The notes under the pieces were generated by a model. The model searched no databases and was not told where the DNA came from. It saw only the letters and a list, made by a program, of their open reading frames with translations. Shown here piece by piece: positions 31,033-39,141 of a DNA stretch of 64,000 bases. Every line of letters starts with the position of its first letter. Positions within the stretch are counted from its first letter, which is position 1. Made by a program: the position numbers and the translations under genes. This DNA comes from Treponema sp. (lineage in GTDB: Bacteria; Spirochaetota; Spirochaetia; Treponematales; Treponemataceae): assembly GCA_016293645.1 (NCBI GenBank), contig JAEDDW010000001.1, forward strand, positions 45,812 through 109,811. The letters are read 5' to 3'.

Positions 31033-31577
31033 TTATTTTCTCCAAGTATTGAGTCGTAAATTTTGTGATAAGAAGCCAAACCTTCATCCCTGTTAAACTT
31101 CTTCATGCGCTCTGCAAGCATAAGTTTGAGTCCGTAATTGAAAACTGCATCAACAGAAAACATATCCATCGGGGCAAGTTTATCAAGCAGACTCATTCTA
31201 TACTGGTTGAGGAACTGCTCGGCGCTTAAAGGACTGTCCATTCCCGTGGCAGTACGTGCAACCTGGATAACCTCGCCATCACTCGTCTGAGGAAGATCTT
31301 TGTTGTCCTTCTTCATTTTAAGTGCACGAAGCTGGGCCAGGGCAAGACGAAGGTTTCTTTCCTTCTCATACCACTGATCAAGGAATGATGACCCAGTGCT
31401 TCCTGTTTCCAGCGGAGGCTCAAGTGTAAGGTTTTCTGCCATGATTTTTGCCTTATCAGACATGAATCTTGAACAAAGATCCTTGAAGTATTCAACAGTC
31501 AGCGGTAATTTCTGATTGCTGTCATCAGTCACTGAGAATGCTGGAAGCTGGGCCACTAAATAATAGAGACGTTCCAC
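31029..31577 (-). CDS. DUF2764 family protein of the V-ATPase operon
   Basis: A 182-residue, mainly helical soluble protein starting MERLYYLVAQLPAF and containing FLDQWYEKERNLRLALAQLR. It belongs to DUF2764, found in spirochete V-ATPase operons between subunits E and A. In archaeal-type operons that place is taken by C and F, neither of which is found elsewhere in this operon. The YxxAxLPxF start resembles the C subunit (AC39), so I suspect a shortened C-type socket subunit. It overlaps both neighbours (one base with ntpE, four with ntpA). Confidence 0.8.
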   Translation of the reverse strand: MERLYYLVAQLPAFSVTDDSNQKLPLTVEYFKDLCSRFMSDKAKIMAENLTLEPPLETGSTGSSFLDQWYEKERNLRLALAQLRALKMKKDNKDLPQTSDGEVIQVARTATGMDSPLSAEQFLNQYRMSLLDKLAPMDMFSVDAVFNYGLKLMLAERMKKFNRDEGLASYHKIYDSILGENK

Positions 31578-32320
31578 TATTTTTTTCCTTTTGCAACTGC
31601 CTTTGTGGCAGAAGCTTTTTCCGCAGATTTCTTTGCAGGTGCTGCCTTCTTGGCAGGTGCTGCTTTCTTTTCTTCAACAGGTTCAGCCTTAGGAGATTCT
31701 TCTGCAATACCTGCAGCAGCCTTCTTCATAAGCTCTGTTGTCTTTGGATTGAGATAGGCACTGAACAAAGATGCCACTTCTTCAGCACTGAAATCATAGA
31801 ATGCTTCACCACCCTTTGCGCCAATTCTGAAACCGGCAGAAAGAGAAGCATCAGCCTTGATTTCAAGTCCCTTTGAGATTTTTCCCTTGAGGGCTGTCTT
31901 AAGACCGCTTTCCAGAGCCTTCACATCCTTTGCAGGAAGAAGAATTGAAATGTCTGTAGCTTCATTGTTTGCAGCCCATGCCTTAACAGCATCCGGAATG
32001 ATCTTCTTGAGAAGATCATTGTCCATTGCTTTCTCAGTTTCTGCATTGACAAGAGCAGAAAGTTCCTTATTGATTCCGTCACGGAAAGAAATGATAAGGT
32101 TGCGTCCTGCCTGAGCAATAGCATCTTCACTTGCTTTTTCCATGCGTTCAGTTTCTGCCTTGGCAGTCTTGATGATACTGTCAGCCTTGGCTTCAGCATC
32201 ACTTACAATAGAGGCAGCCTTTTTCTCTGCATCGGCGATGATTTTTGCTGCAGCAGATTCAGCACTTGCAACTCCGTCCTTTTTGATCTTTTCGATCAGT
32301 TCTTGTAACTGAATGTCCAT
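31577..32320 (-). CDS. ntpE: V-type ATPase subunit E with Lys/Ala-rich tail
   Basis: The peripheral stalk subunit. Residues 1-110 form a long alanine-rich helix (AAAKIIADAEKKAASIVSDAE) that pairs with its stalk partner. Residues about 110-205 form the globular cap that binds the head. The last 35 residues are unusual: EEKKAAPAKK repeats ending KAVAKGKK, resembling histone H1 or AlgP tails. GAGAGG sits 5 nt before the ATG. It is the first ATPase gene, 41 bp downstream of galM; a possible TATTAT -10 lies in that gap, so a separate promoter is possible. Confidence 0.85.
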   Translation of the reverse strand: MDIQLQELIEKIKKDGVASAESAAAKIIADAEKKAASIVSDAEAKADSIIKTAKAETERMEKASEDAIAQAGRNLIISFRDGINKELSALVNAETEKAMDNDLLKKIIPDAVKAWAANNEATDISILLPAKDVKALESGLKTALKGKISKGLEIKADASLSAGFRIGAKGGEAFYDFSAEEVASLFSAYLNPKTTELMKKAAAGIAEESPKAEPVEEKKAAPAKKAAPAKKSAEKASATKAVAKGKK

Positions 32321-32361
32321 TACAACCTCTCTATATAATATGTTTTATTTGCACATTTTTA

Positions 32362-33405
32362 TTAAAAATCAAACTTGTAGACCGTAATCTCATGATACTG
32401 CTTGTCCGGAGTAACAATGCAAGATGGAAATTCCGGATGATTTGGAGTATCAGGATAGCTTTCAGTCTCAAGACAAACGGCTCCATGTCTTTTATGAACG
32501 AAACCGTTTTTACCCACAGAACCTTCGATCCAGTTGCCGGTATAGACCTGACATCCAGGAAGTGTGGTTGACACAGTCATGGTTCTGCCACTTTCAGGAT
32601 CCTTAAGAACAGCGAACTTCTTAAGATGACCATCAAAATCGTCAACACAGTAGGCATGATCGTAGCCATTGCCTGTTTTTTCTATATCTTTTCCAAGAAG
32701 TTTTGGCTTTCTGAAGTCAAAAACAGGATTTTCTTCTACAGAAAGGAATTTTCCAGTCGGAATGAGCTTGTCGCTTACCTCAACAAACTTCGAGCAGTCA
32801 AGCTGAAGTTCCTGATCGTAAATCGTTCCGCCGTTATACCCCTTGAGATTGAAATATGCATGGTTTGTAAGATTTACCGGTGTCGGTCTGTCAGAAACCG
32901 CAGTATATTCGATTGTAAGTTCGTTCTTGAGGTTGAGGGTATAGGCAACCTTCACATGAAGTTCACCCGGCATCCCCTGCTCCCCATCAGGACTGAACCT
33001 TGAGAATTCAACGCCTACGCCTTTTGGAGTAAGGATCTTCCTTGCAGTCCAGACCTTCTTCTCATAACGGTCAAAACCACCGTGAAGACAGTTGCCGCTG
33101 TCGTTGTTGTCAAGTTTGTATTCCTTTCCGTCCAGCTTGAACTTTGCATCACCGATTCTGTTTGCAAAGCGGCCTACTACAGTACCGAAACTGAGATTGT
33201 CCGATGCAAAGCCCTCGAGCGTAGAGCATCCAAGTACAACATCGATTTCTTTTCCATTCTTTGCAGGAAGAACAATACTAGTGATAGTACAGCCATAGTC
33301 TGAAAAGGAAACACTCATTTTCCCGTTGGAAACAGTAAAAAGATGAACATCCTTTCCGTTGTATAAAGTTCCGAATTTTGTTTTTTTGAATTTAAGAGTA
33401 CCCAT
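32362..33405 (-). CDS. galM: Aldose 1-epimerase (mutarotase)
   Basis: GalM interconverts alpha and beta anomers of galactose and glucose for the Leloir pathway. A 347-residue beta-sandwich protein with GRFANRIG, CLHGG with a substrate His, NLTNHAYFNL with the catalytic His and LETESYPDTPNHPEFP with the catalytic Glu. All key residues are present. It has no signal peptide, so it acts in the cytoplasm. A leaderless-type promoter lies directly upstream. It is codirectional with the V-ATPase operon 41 bp downstream. Confidence 0.95.
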   Translation of the reverse strand: MGTLKFKKTKFGTLYNGKDVHLFTVSNGKMSVSFSDYGCTITSIVLPAKNGKEIDVVLGCSTLEGFASDNLSFGTVVGRFANRIGDAKFKLDGKEYKLDNNDSGNCLHGGFDRYEKKVWTARKILTPKGVGVEFSRFSPDGEQGMPGELHVKVAYTLNLKNELTIEYTAVSDRPTPVNLTNHAYFNLKGYNGGTIYDQELQLDCSKFVEVSDKLIPTGKFLSVEENPVFDFRKPKLLGKDIEKTGNGYDHAYCVDDFDGHLKKFAVLKDPESGRTMTVSTTLPGCQVYTGNWIEGSVGKNGFVHKRHGAVCLETESYPDTPNHPEFPSCIVTPDKQYHEITVYKFDF

Positions 33406-33412
33406 AACATGA

Positions 33413-33441
33413 ATTATAAGTCCCTTTTATTTTTATTTCAA
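33413..33441 (-). promoter_or_regulatory. Promoter placed for a leaderless galM transcript
   Basis: On the minus strand TTGAAA (33441-33436), a 17-bp spacer and TATAAT (33418-33413) are followed by 7 nt and then the galM ATG. There is no ribosome site in those 7 nt, so transcription would begin at or next to the start codon. Confidence 0.6.
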
Positions 33442-33492
33442 GAAATAATTAAAATTTAAGATATTTTTAATATAGGAAACAGAGCCGGAAAA

Positions 33493-34149
33493 TCAGAGCA
33501 TCTGAAGGACAAGGCGAACTTCCTGAACCGACCTAGAAGTTCTGTGGGCGATCTCCTCGGCTGGCAGTCCGCTTGAATACAATTCCTTTACCTGCTGTCT
33601 GAAATCTTTTTTAGGAGTTATCTGGTTTTCAGCCTTATAGTATACAGGCGGAACCACTGGAATCTTCACAAGCGTTTCTTCATGCACGGAAGATGCCGGT
33701 TCCTCAACGAGATTTTCCGGAATACCAAGTTCATTTTTTGCCTTTTCGGTGAACATAAATTCACCCTGGGCAGGATCAGCATATCCGTAGCCATCTGTGG
33801 CAGTATTTTTTCTTGCCCCACCATTTTTGCGCTGTGACTTTCCATTGGAAGACATGGACTGCTGGAATTCCTTTACCCTGTCCTGGGTTTCAAGTTCCCT
33901 TTTGAGCACATGAATTCTTCTTTCGGCCTCAGCCTTTACCTTGTTGAGTTCATGGATTTTATCTTCGACAAGCTGAATATTAATTGTAACCGCATTGTTC
34001 GCTTCCCTGATCTTGTCATTGATGGCACTTCTGGTCTCATCGACAATTTTTTCAGTCGAAAGGTCGGACTTGAGGCGATGAAGAAAAATCAGCCACATGA
34101 GGATGTTGAAACATATCAGCAGTATGGCGGTCAAAGCAACAACAGACAT
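33493..34149 (-). CDS. Membrane-anchored coiled-coil protein with C-terminal HTH-like segment
   Basis: A 218-residue protein with one N-terminal membrane helix (residues 3-23), a charged coiled coil (about 35-105), a low-complexity linker, and a C-terminal segment (FRQQVKELYSSGLPAEEIAHRTSRSVQEVRL, split here only by helix ends) resembling a short helix-turn-helix. The layout is like SwrB/DUF6115 proteins found at the ends of flagellar operons, where SwrB helps flagellar assembly. It is last in the fapA-side motility group. The function in spirochetes is unknown. Confidence 0.65.
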   Translation of the reverse strand: MSVVALTAILLICFNILMWLIFLHRLKSDLSTEKIVDETRSAINDKIREANNAVTINIQLVEDKIHELNKVKAEAERRIHVLKRELETQDRVKEFQQSMSSNGKSQRKNGGARKNTATDGYGYADPAQGEFMFTEKAKNELGIPENLVEEPASSVHEETLVKIPVVPPVYYKAENQITPKKDFRQQVKELYSSGLPAEEIAHRTSRSVQEVRLVLQML

Positions 34150-34154
34150 TCCAG

Positions 34155-34505
34155 CTATCCCGTAATATCGATGTGACGACCAAGATTTGGATCGCGGATT
34201 TCGTATGGCTTTGGCTTTTCCACAGGAACCTCTTCCTGCACTGCTTTTTTACCCGTAGTGCCATCATCAGCAAGAAGTCCCTGCCCTGCACCGCCACCTT
34301 GATTCACGTCAGCCTTGATGCTGTTGGAATCCTTGTTTTTGTGGGTTTCCTGTACTGTACGTGCTTTTTCAGAATCCTGCTGGGCTGATTTCTCCAAATG
34401 AGCACGGTTTGCCATATGTGCACTTTGAATCTGAGAAGCATTCATCTGTCCCATTTTATCCATCTGAGAATATACAGTGGACAAATCAATTGGCTGAATA
34501 GCCAT
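34155..34505 (-). CDS. Small hydrophilic protein in the motility region, unknown function
   Basis: A 116-residue polar protein without membrane segments or Cys. The N-terminal 60 residues are likely helical (VYSQMDKMGQMNASQIQSAH), the middle is glycine-rich and the end is proline-rich before GRHIDITG. It overlaps the 3' end of fapA by 20 bp and lies 5 bp before the coiled-coil gene, so it is cotranscribed with them. Small proteins of this sort occur at the same place in other treponemes, as far as I recall. No function can be assigned. Confidence 0.6.
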   Translation of the reverse strand: MAIQPIDLSTVYSQMDKMGQMNASQIQSAHMANRAHLEKSAQQDSEKARTVQETHKNKDSNSIKADVNQGGGAGQGLLADDGTTGKKAVQEEVPVEKPKPYEIRDPNLGRHIDITG

Positions 34506-36456
34506 CAGGCGCTCCTACATCACTTACCTGTGAAGGATCAAATTTTCCTCGTTTTACAAAGCCACCATCGTAGAAGAACGTAACCTGCTTTGTTTCTGAA
34601 CGAACCTCATCCATAACGTCTCTGACGTATATCTTCACACCAGGATAGACACTGCCGCTTGCGTTTACGCAGCCGACAACCTTGAGTTCACGAAGTCTTT
34701 CATTGATCTCATCGATTTCCTTCGTCATCGTGTCATTCTGTTCAACAAGCTCGAGTTTCTGCTGATGGAAATTATTAAGGCTTTCTTCCTTTTCCTTTGG
34801 AAGGGATCGTCTGACTTTCTTGTTGTTTTCAAGGGTCTGGATATTAAGATCAACTTCCTCAAGCTGCTTCACAAGATCAGACTGCATTTCCTGAAGTTCT
34901 TCCAGTCTCTTTTTCTTTCTCGGATCATATCCGACAGCAAGATTGGTCTCTATACCACCGCCGGAAGAACCAATGTTCTTTGCAGAAATTTCCTCTGTAG
35001 CAAAAAGATGGCCACCGATGATCTGGGCCCTTTTTCCCTTGAGGACAATCTTCTTCATGGCCGTTACTTCACTGTTCATGATGTTGTCATTTACAACGAC
35101 ATATTCTTCAGCTGTAACTTTTGCATTCTGAATGAAGCGGGCCCATACCGATTTGGTCGAGGTAATTTCACATTCATCACGACCCATTACACCCTGGGAA
35201 ATAACGATATCCCCACCGGCCTCAATATTGCAGCGACCTACGGAACCGTAGATTTCAATATTACCATCGGCCTTGATGTTGAATCCGTCTTCTACATCAC
35301 CACGGCACACAACAGTTCCCATGTAGGTGATATTTCCAGTCTTGATATTTACACCCTGAACTTCGTAGATTTCTTCAACAGTGATCTTATCCCCGACAAG
35401 GGAAACATGGCCGTTTTTCTCTGCGATGACGGTTCTTCCGTCCTTATCAAGCTTTGTATTCTGTCCGATCGGAATAGGAACATCCTTTCCGTTTTTAGCT
35501 TCAAGATAGCGCCCCATGATGGTTTTTCCACCTTTACCACGGGTAGGAAGAATCTTGATGGCAAGAGGCTGACCTGCAACAACATTCTGGATGAGATTGA
35601 GTTCCTTGAAGTCTACCTGACCGTTGGCGGTTTCCTTAAGCTTAAGTTTTGTTCTGTCAGTTTCAAATTTATATTCGATGTAGCCATCAGTTCCATGCTC
35701 AGGAAGTACAGCCGAAGCAACTTCATATGGAACATTATAGACAGGAGAATCAACAAATGAATTGATCTTTTCTTCATTGATTCCGGCTACGACACCTTGA
35801 GTAGTGAGGGCATTGATGATTTTTTCAGCAGAAATATCACAGCCACCGGCAGAAGGAGCTGATACTGTAATGGTTGCCTGCATCTCATCTCTGGCAAGGT
35901 CGACAGCCATGACCGCATCACCGGCAGAAATATGATTGTAAGTGCCTACTTCAACATATTTTCCATCGGTTCCAGTGGCTGCAAGCTGTTTCAAAAGATC
36001 TTCATTGAGAGACGTGTTATCAGGTCTTCTTGCTTCGTTTACAAGACTATCCGGATCTACAGGAACACCAGTACCAACAGGAAGCGTAACTTTGACAAAG
36101 ACACCTTCCCCAAATCGCCTGATGTAGAACATTCCGTCTGTATTGACAACTTCAACTTCAACAATGTCTTGGTCATCACCTGCTACCGATACAGACTGAA
36201 CTTTCTTCTTCTGAAGAATGATTGATGAACTTTCATACACCTTGATTCTCCAGGGCTTTTTCATGAGACCTGCAAAACCGGCAGACCCCCTTTCCATCAC
36301 TTCATATTCAAGATTCTGGATCTTTGATTCCAGCTGAACAGCAGCATCGGCAAGACATTCATCAAGAGTATCACCAATAACCTCAACAGTAGTAATTTCT
36401 CTGTCAATCTGGAGTTTTTTTTCCAAGTCAATTCGAAGACGGTCAAGTGTTACCAT
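34486..36456 (-). CDS. FapA/DUF342 family protein
   Basis: A 656-residue protein. The first 90 residues resemble a Jag N-terminal domain (VEVIGDTLDECLADAA and an RGSAGFAGLMKKPW turn). The central part is a right-handed beta-helix of short repeats with many Gly and Asn, for example IEYGSVG-like turns in NIEIYGSVGRCNIEAGG, typical of DUF342. A coiled coil (LEELQEMQSDLVKQLEEV) and a final beta domain follow. Vibrio FapA links glucose signalling to flagellar assembly. Here it lies 9 bp after fliA, supporting a motility-linked role, but its mechanism is unknown. Confidence 0.85.
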   Translation of the reverse strand: MVTLDRLRIDLEKKLQIDREITTVEVIGDTLDECLADAAVQLESKIQNLEYEVMERGSAGFAGLMKKPWRIKVYESSSIILQKKKVQSVSVAGDDQDIVEVEVVNTDGMFYIRRFGEGVFVKVTLPVGTGVPVDPDSLVNEARRPDNTSLNEDLLKQLAATGTDGKYVEVGTYNHISAGDAVMAVDLARDEMQATITVSAPSAGGCDISAEKIINALTTQGVVAGINEEKINSFVDSPVYNVPYEVASAVLPEHGTDGYIEYKFETDRTKLKLKETANGQVDFKELNLIQNVVAGQPLAIKILPTRGKGGKTIMGRYLEAKNGKDVPIPIGQNTKLDKDGRTVIAEKNGHVSLVGDKITVEEIYEVQGVNIKTGNITYMGTVVCRGDVEDGFNIKADGNIEIYGSVGRCNIEAGGDIVISQGVMGRDECEITSTKSVWARFIQNAKVTAEEYVVVNDNIMNSEVTAMKKIVLKGKRAQIIGGHLFATEEISAKNIGSSGGGIETNLAVGYDPRKKKRLEELQEMQSDLVKQLEEVDLNIQTLENNKKVRRSLPKEKEESLNNFHQQKLELVEQNDTMTKEIDEINERLRELKVVGCVNASGSVYPGVKIYVRDVMDEVRSETKQVTFFYDGGFVKRGKFDPSQVSDVGAPDGYSAN

Positions 36457-36465
36457 GCCAACCTC

Positions 36466-37254
36466 TTAGAAAATACCTTTTCTTACACTAGTAAGCTTTG
36501 CCCTGAGACGAAGATTTGCCTTTGAATGAAGCTGGCTGACACGGCTCTCACTTACATTCAAAACAGCTCCAATTTCACGGAACGAAAGATCCTCGTGATA
36601 GTAGAGAACAATAACCATCTTTTCGTTTTTAGGAAGTTCATTGATAGCCTGAATGATTACACGGCGGATTTCCTCACGCTCAACAATCACATCTGGATTC
36701 AGGCTTGTTGGAGCTTCTATGCTGTCACCTATTGATATATGCTCGCTGTCATCTCCGGAATACCAGACATCATTCAGAGAAAGAACACTTGTTCCGCTGA
36801 CTTTCATGACTGTGGTCTGATACTCGGCCTCAGTCATGTTCATGGCTTGAGCGATTTCCGCATCAGAAGCAGTCCTACCAAGCTTCGCCTCAAGATCGAC
36901 AATGGTATCTTCTATTTCACGGGACTTCTGTCTGACGGAACGAGGAACCCAGTCAAGTTCCCGAAGTTCATCAAAAATGGCTCCACGAATTCTTGTTGTG
37001 GCGTATGTCTTGAATTTTACATTCTTATCAGGATCATATTTATTGATGGCATCAAGTAGACCAAACTGTCCAAAGCCAACCAGATCGTCAAATTCAACGC
37101 TTTCAGGCATACCTGTGGAAACACGTCCGGCTACCCATTTTACAAGGGGCATATACTGCTTTATAAGTTTGTCCCGAATTGCAACAGACTTTGTCTTTTT
37201 AAACTCTTTCCAAAGCTTGAGTTCTTCACTTTCGTCTAAAACTTCTACTGCCAT
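36466..37254 (-). CDS. fliA: Flagellar sigma factor, FliA/WhiG type
   Basis: A 262-residue sigma-28 family protein. Region 2 reads KQYMPLVKWVAGRV to DLVGFGQFGLLDAINKYDP and YATTRIRGAIFDELRELDWVPR, a classic FliA/WhiG pattern. Region 3 spans about residues 110-180 and region 4 has YYHEDLSFREIGAVLNVSESRVSQLHS as the -35 binding helix-turn-helix. It would direct transcription of late motility genes. No FlgM is encoded in the window. It is followed after 9 bp by fapA. Confidence 0.94.
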   Translation of the reverse strand: MAVEVLDESEELKLWKEFKKTKSVAIRDKLIKQYMPLVKWVAGRVSTGMPESVEFDDLVGFGQFGLLDAINKYDPDKNVKFKTYATTRIRGAIFDELRELDWVPRSVRQKSREIEDTIVDLEAKLGRTASDAEIAQAMNMTEAEYQTTVMKVSGTSVLSLNDVWYSGDDSEHISIGDSIEAPTSLNPDVIVEREEIRRVIIQAINELPKNEKMVIVLYYHEDLSFREIGAVLNVSESRVSQLHSKANLRLRAKLTSVRKGIF

Positions 37255-37294
37255 TTATCCCAACCCTTAATCCCTTTTTGGCAAAGGAAATCTC

Positions 37295-38050
37295 CTACAT
37301 GTCTTCTTTTTTCAACAAAGTACGAATCGCACTTGCAATGATTTTTGAGTCCTGCTTCATGACCTCAGCCCCTTCCGTCATTGCGGCACTGGCAGAAACA
37401 TCTCCGCCCTGAGCAAATTCAGAATCATTTATGACCGGGGCAACAGACCCATCTACATCATCATCTTTATCACCGAATTCCCCGATATCAGGCAATTCTT
37501 CAATATCCTGGGCCCCAGAATTTTTCTTTGGTCCAGAATCATTTTTAACAACTTCGTTTTCCCCGATTGGAGTTCCCAATGTCACCGGGGTAAATCCAGC
37601 ATTCTTGTTTTCAGCAGGAGAGTCCGTCACACTTTCAGAAGGTGCTGATTCCGGCTGTACTGCAGAAACTGGCTGCGGCTCAGAAACAGGCGGCTGTGTA
37701 CTTGCCTTTGCAACCGTAGCAAAAGAATTTCCATTGGAAGAAACATCAAAAGACGGAGCCTTATCTTCTTCTGTAAGGTTTTCATCATCGATTGTTATGT
37801 TGACAACAGAACCTGTCCTCTGCCCTGTCTTTTTAGTTCCCTCATCCACAGAATCCGAAAGGGAAGTTTCGACTTCAAGGAATTTACCATTGACAAAATC
37901 GATGGCGAAAGAGATCACGGCAAATACAAGAGCAAATATAATTCCGCGGATAAAAGATGTCCCTGATTTATGGGTCGAAACAATGCTGATGAGAAATGAA
38001 AGCACAAATCCAATCACTGCGCCGGCTACAATATTTTTGACTTTGAACAT
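37295..38050 (-). CDS. Membrane protein with long acidic, disordered domain
   Basis: A 251-residue protein with two N-terminal membrane helices (about residues 6-22 and 35-53) and a long Ser/Pro/Glu-rich region that looks disordered, ending in a short basic helix (IIASAIRTLLKKEDM). GGGAGG lies 6 nt before the ATG at 38050, which fixes this start over an earlier one at 38110. It sits between flhG and fliA, downstream of a predicted terminator, so it probably opens a separate unit with fliA and fapA. Treponemes have a similar unassigned gene at this place. The function is unknown. Confidence 0.7.
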   Translation of the reverse strand: MFKVKNIVAGAVIGFVLSFLISIVSTHKSGTSFIRGIIFALVFAVISFAIDFVNGKFLEVETSLSDSVDEGTKKTGQRTGSVVNITIDDENLTEEDKAPSFDVSSNGNSFATVAKASTQPPVSEPQPVSAVQPESAPSESVTDSPAENKNAGFTPVTLGTPIGENEVVKNDSGPKKNSGAQDIEELPDIGEFGDKDDDVDGSVAPVINDSEFAQGGDVSASAAMTEGAEVMKQDSKIIASAIRTLLKKEDM

Positions 38051-38108
38051 GTGCATCCTCCCATTTAAATATACCATAATTTTAAGGTAAAAAAACGATG
38101 TGGTCAAC

Positions 38109-38145
38109 AAAAAAAACGGGACATCCCATCAAAGACATCCCGTTT
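38109..38145 (-). terminator. Rho-independent terminator after flhG
   Basis: On the minus strand AAACGGGA and TCCCGTTT form a perfect 8-bp stem around a 16-nt loop, followed by a run of T extending through 38109. It lies about 70 bp after the flhG stop and upstream of the next gene's ribosome site, closing the flhA-flhF-flhG segment. Confidence 0.8.
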
Positions 38146-38216
38146 CATTCAGGTAAACCCTAAAAATCTAAATTATTACGTAAGCATCTCGAACATAACA
38201 AGCACTTATACATCAT

Positions 38217-39095
38217 TTACTTTTTTTTACCACCAATAAACTTCTTGAGGAAGTTTGATACACCGGCATCAGTAGCAACCTCTGTTTTTTCAATTCTGCC
38301 AACAATATGCTTGAGACATACAGCAGGTTTTGAAGTCGGATTGATAGCCATAAATGGTTTCTGCCTGATTACTGACGCCTGCACGACAGGATCGTCATAG
38401 ACAAACCCAATGTATTCAACTTTGTAATTAAGGAACTGACCTACAATATTGATTATCAGATCGGAAATTCTCTTTCCCTCATCCGCTGAGTGGACACGGT
38501 TTACAAGCAGCTTAAGATTGATCGGACGCTGGTCAGAAAATTCAGTCGTAATGATCTTGATGATTCCGTATGCATCGGTAATCGCAGTAGGTTCAGGAGT
38601 CGTTACGACATAAACCTCATCGGAAGCTGCGAGAAACTGGAGAACATTGTTTGAAATTCCGGCACCTGTATCAATGATGATGATGTCAGCATTCCCAAGA
38701 GACGCAAATTCCTTGGCAAAATAATCAAGCTCATCATTCGACAGGTTTGCAATTTTAGCAAAACCGTTTGCACCGGCAATGAACTTGAATCCAAACTCCG
38801 TATCGATGATGATCTCGTTCATTGTCTTCTTATGATTGAGAACATGCATGAGATTATACTGCGGAACAACGCTCAAAAGAACATTGACATTTGCCATTCC
38901 AAGATCACCGTCTATGAGGATGACCTTTTTTCCAAGCTGGGCGTAGGCGATTGCAGTATTGACCGCAATATTGGTTTTTCCAACGCCACCCTTTCCACTT
39001 GTTATCGCAATAATCCTGGTCTTGTGATCGCTACCAGAAGTATTGAAGTTATTTTCATTCATCAAAGCACGTAGTTCTTTTGCCTGTTCTTCCAT
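38217..39095 (-). CDS. flhG: Flagellar number regulator FlhG (MinD-like ATPase)
   Basis: A 292-residue ParA/MinD-family ATPase. The deviant Walker A is SGKGGVGKTN near residue 33, with ILIDGDLGMANVN and IIIDTGAGISN as switch and Walker B segments. A short N-terminal extension precedes the P-loop, as in FlhG, where it stimulates FlhF. FlhG antagonises FlhF to set flagellar number and place; in spirochetes this controls the few periplasmic flagella at each pole. It follows flhF and precedes a terminator. Confidence 0.93.
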   Translation of the reverse strand: MEEQAKELRALMNENNFNTSGSDHKTRIIAITSGKGGVGKTNIAVNTAIAYAQLGKKVILIDGDLGMANVNVLLSVVPQYNLMHVLNHKKTMNEIIIDTEFGFKFIAGANGFAKIANLSNDELDYFAKEFASLGNADIIIIDTGAGISNNVLQFLAASDEVYVVTTPEPTAITDAYGIIKIITTEFSDQRPINLKLLVNRVHSADEGKRISDLIINIVGQFLNYKVEYIGFVYDDPVVQASVIRQKPFMAINPTSKPAVCLKHIVGRIEKTEVATDAGVSNFLKKFIGGKKK

Positions 39096-39141
39096 TTTTA
39101 TATTCTCCCGCGGACACTTTCCGGATCATCTTGCCGGAATG

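Noticed and set aside
34765..35760. Plus-strand open frame of 331 codons
   Set aside because: It lies antisense within fapA, whose domain structure is intact.
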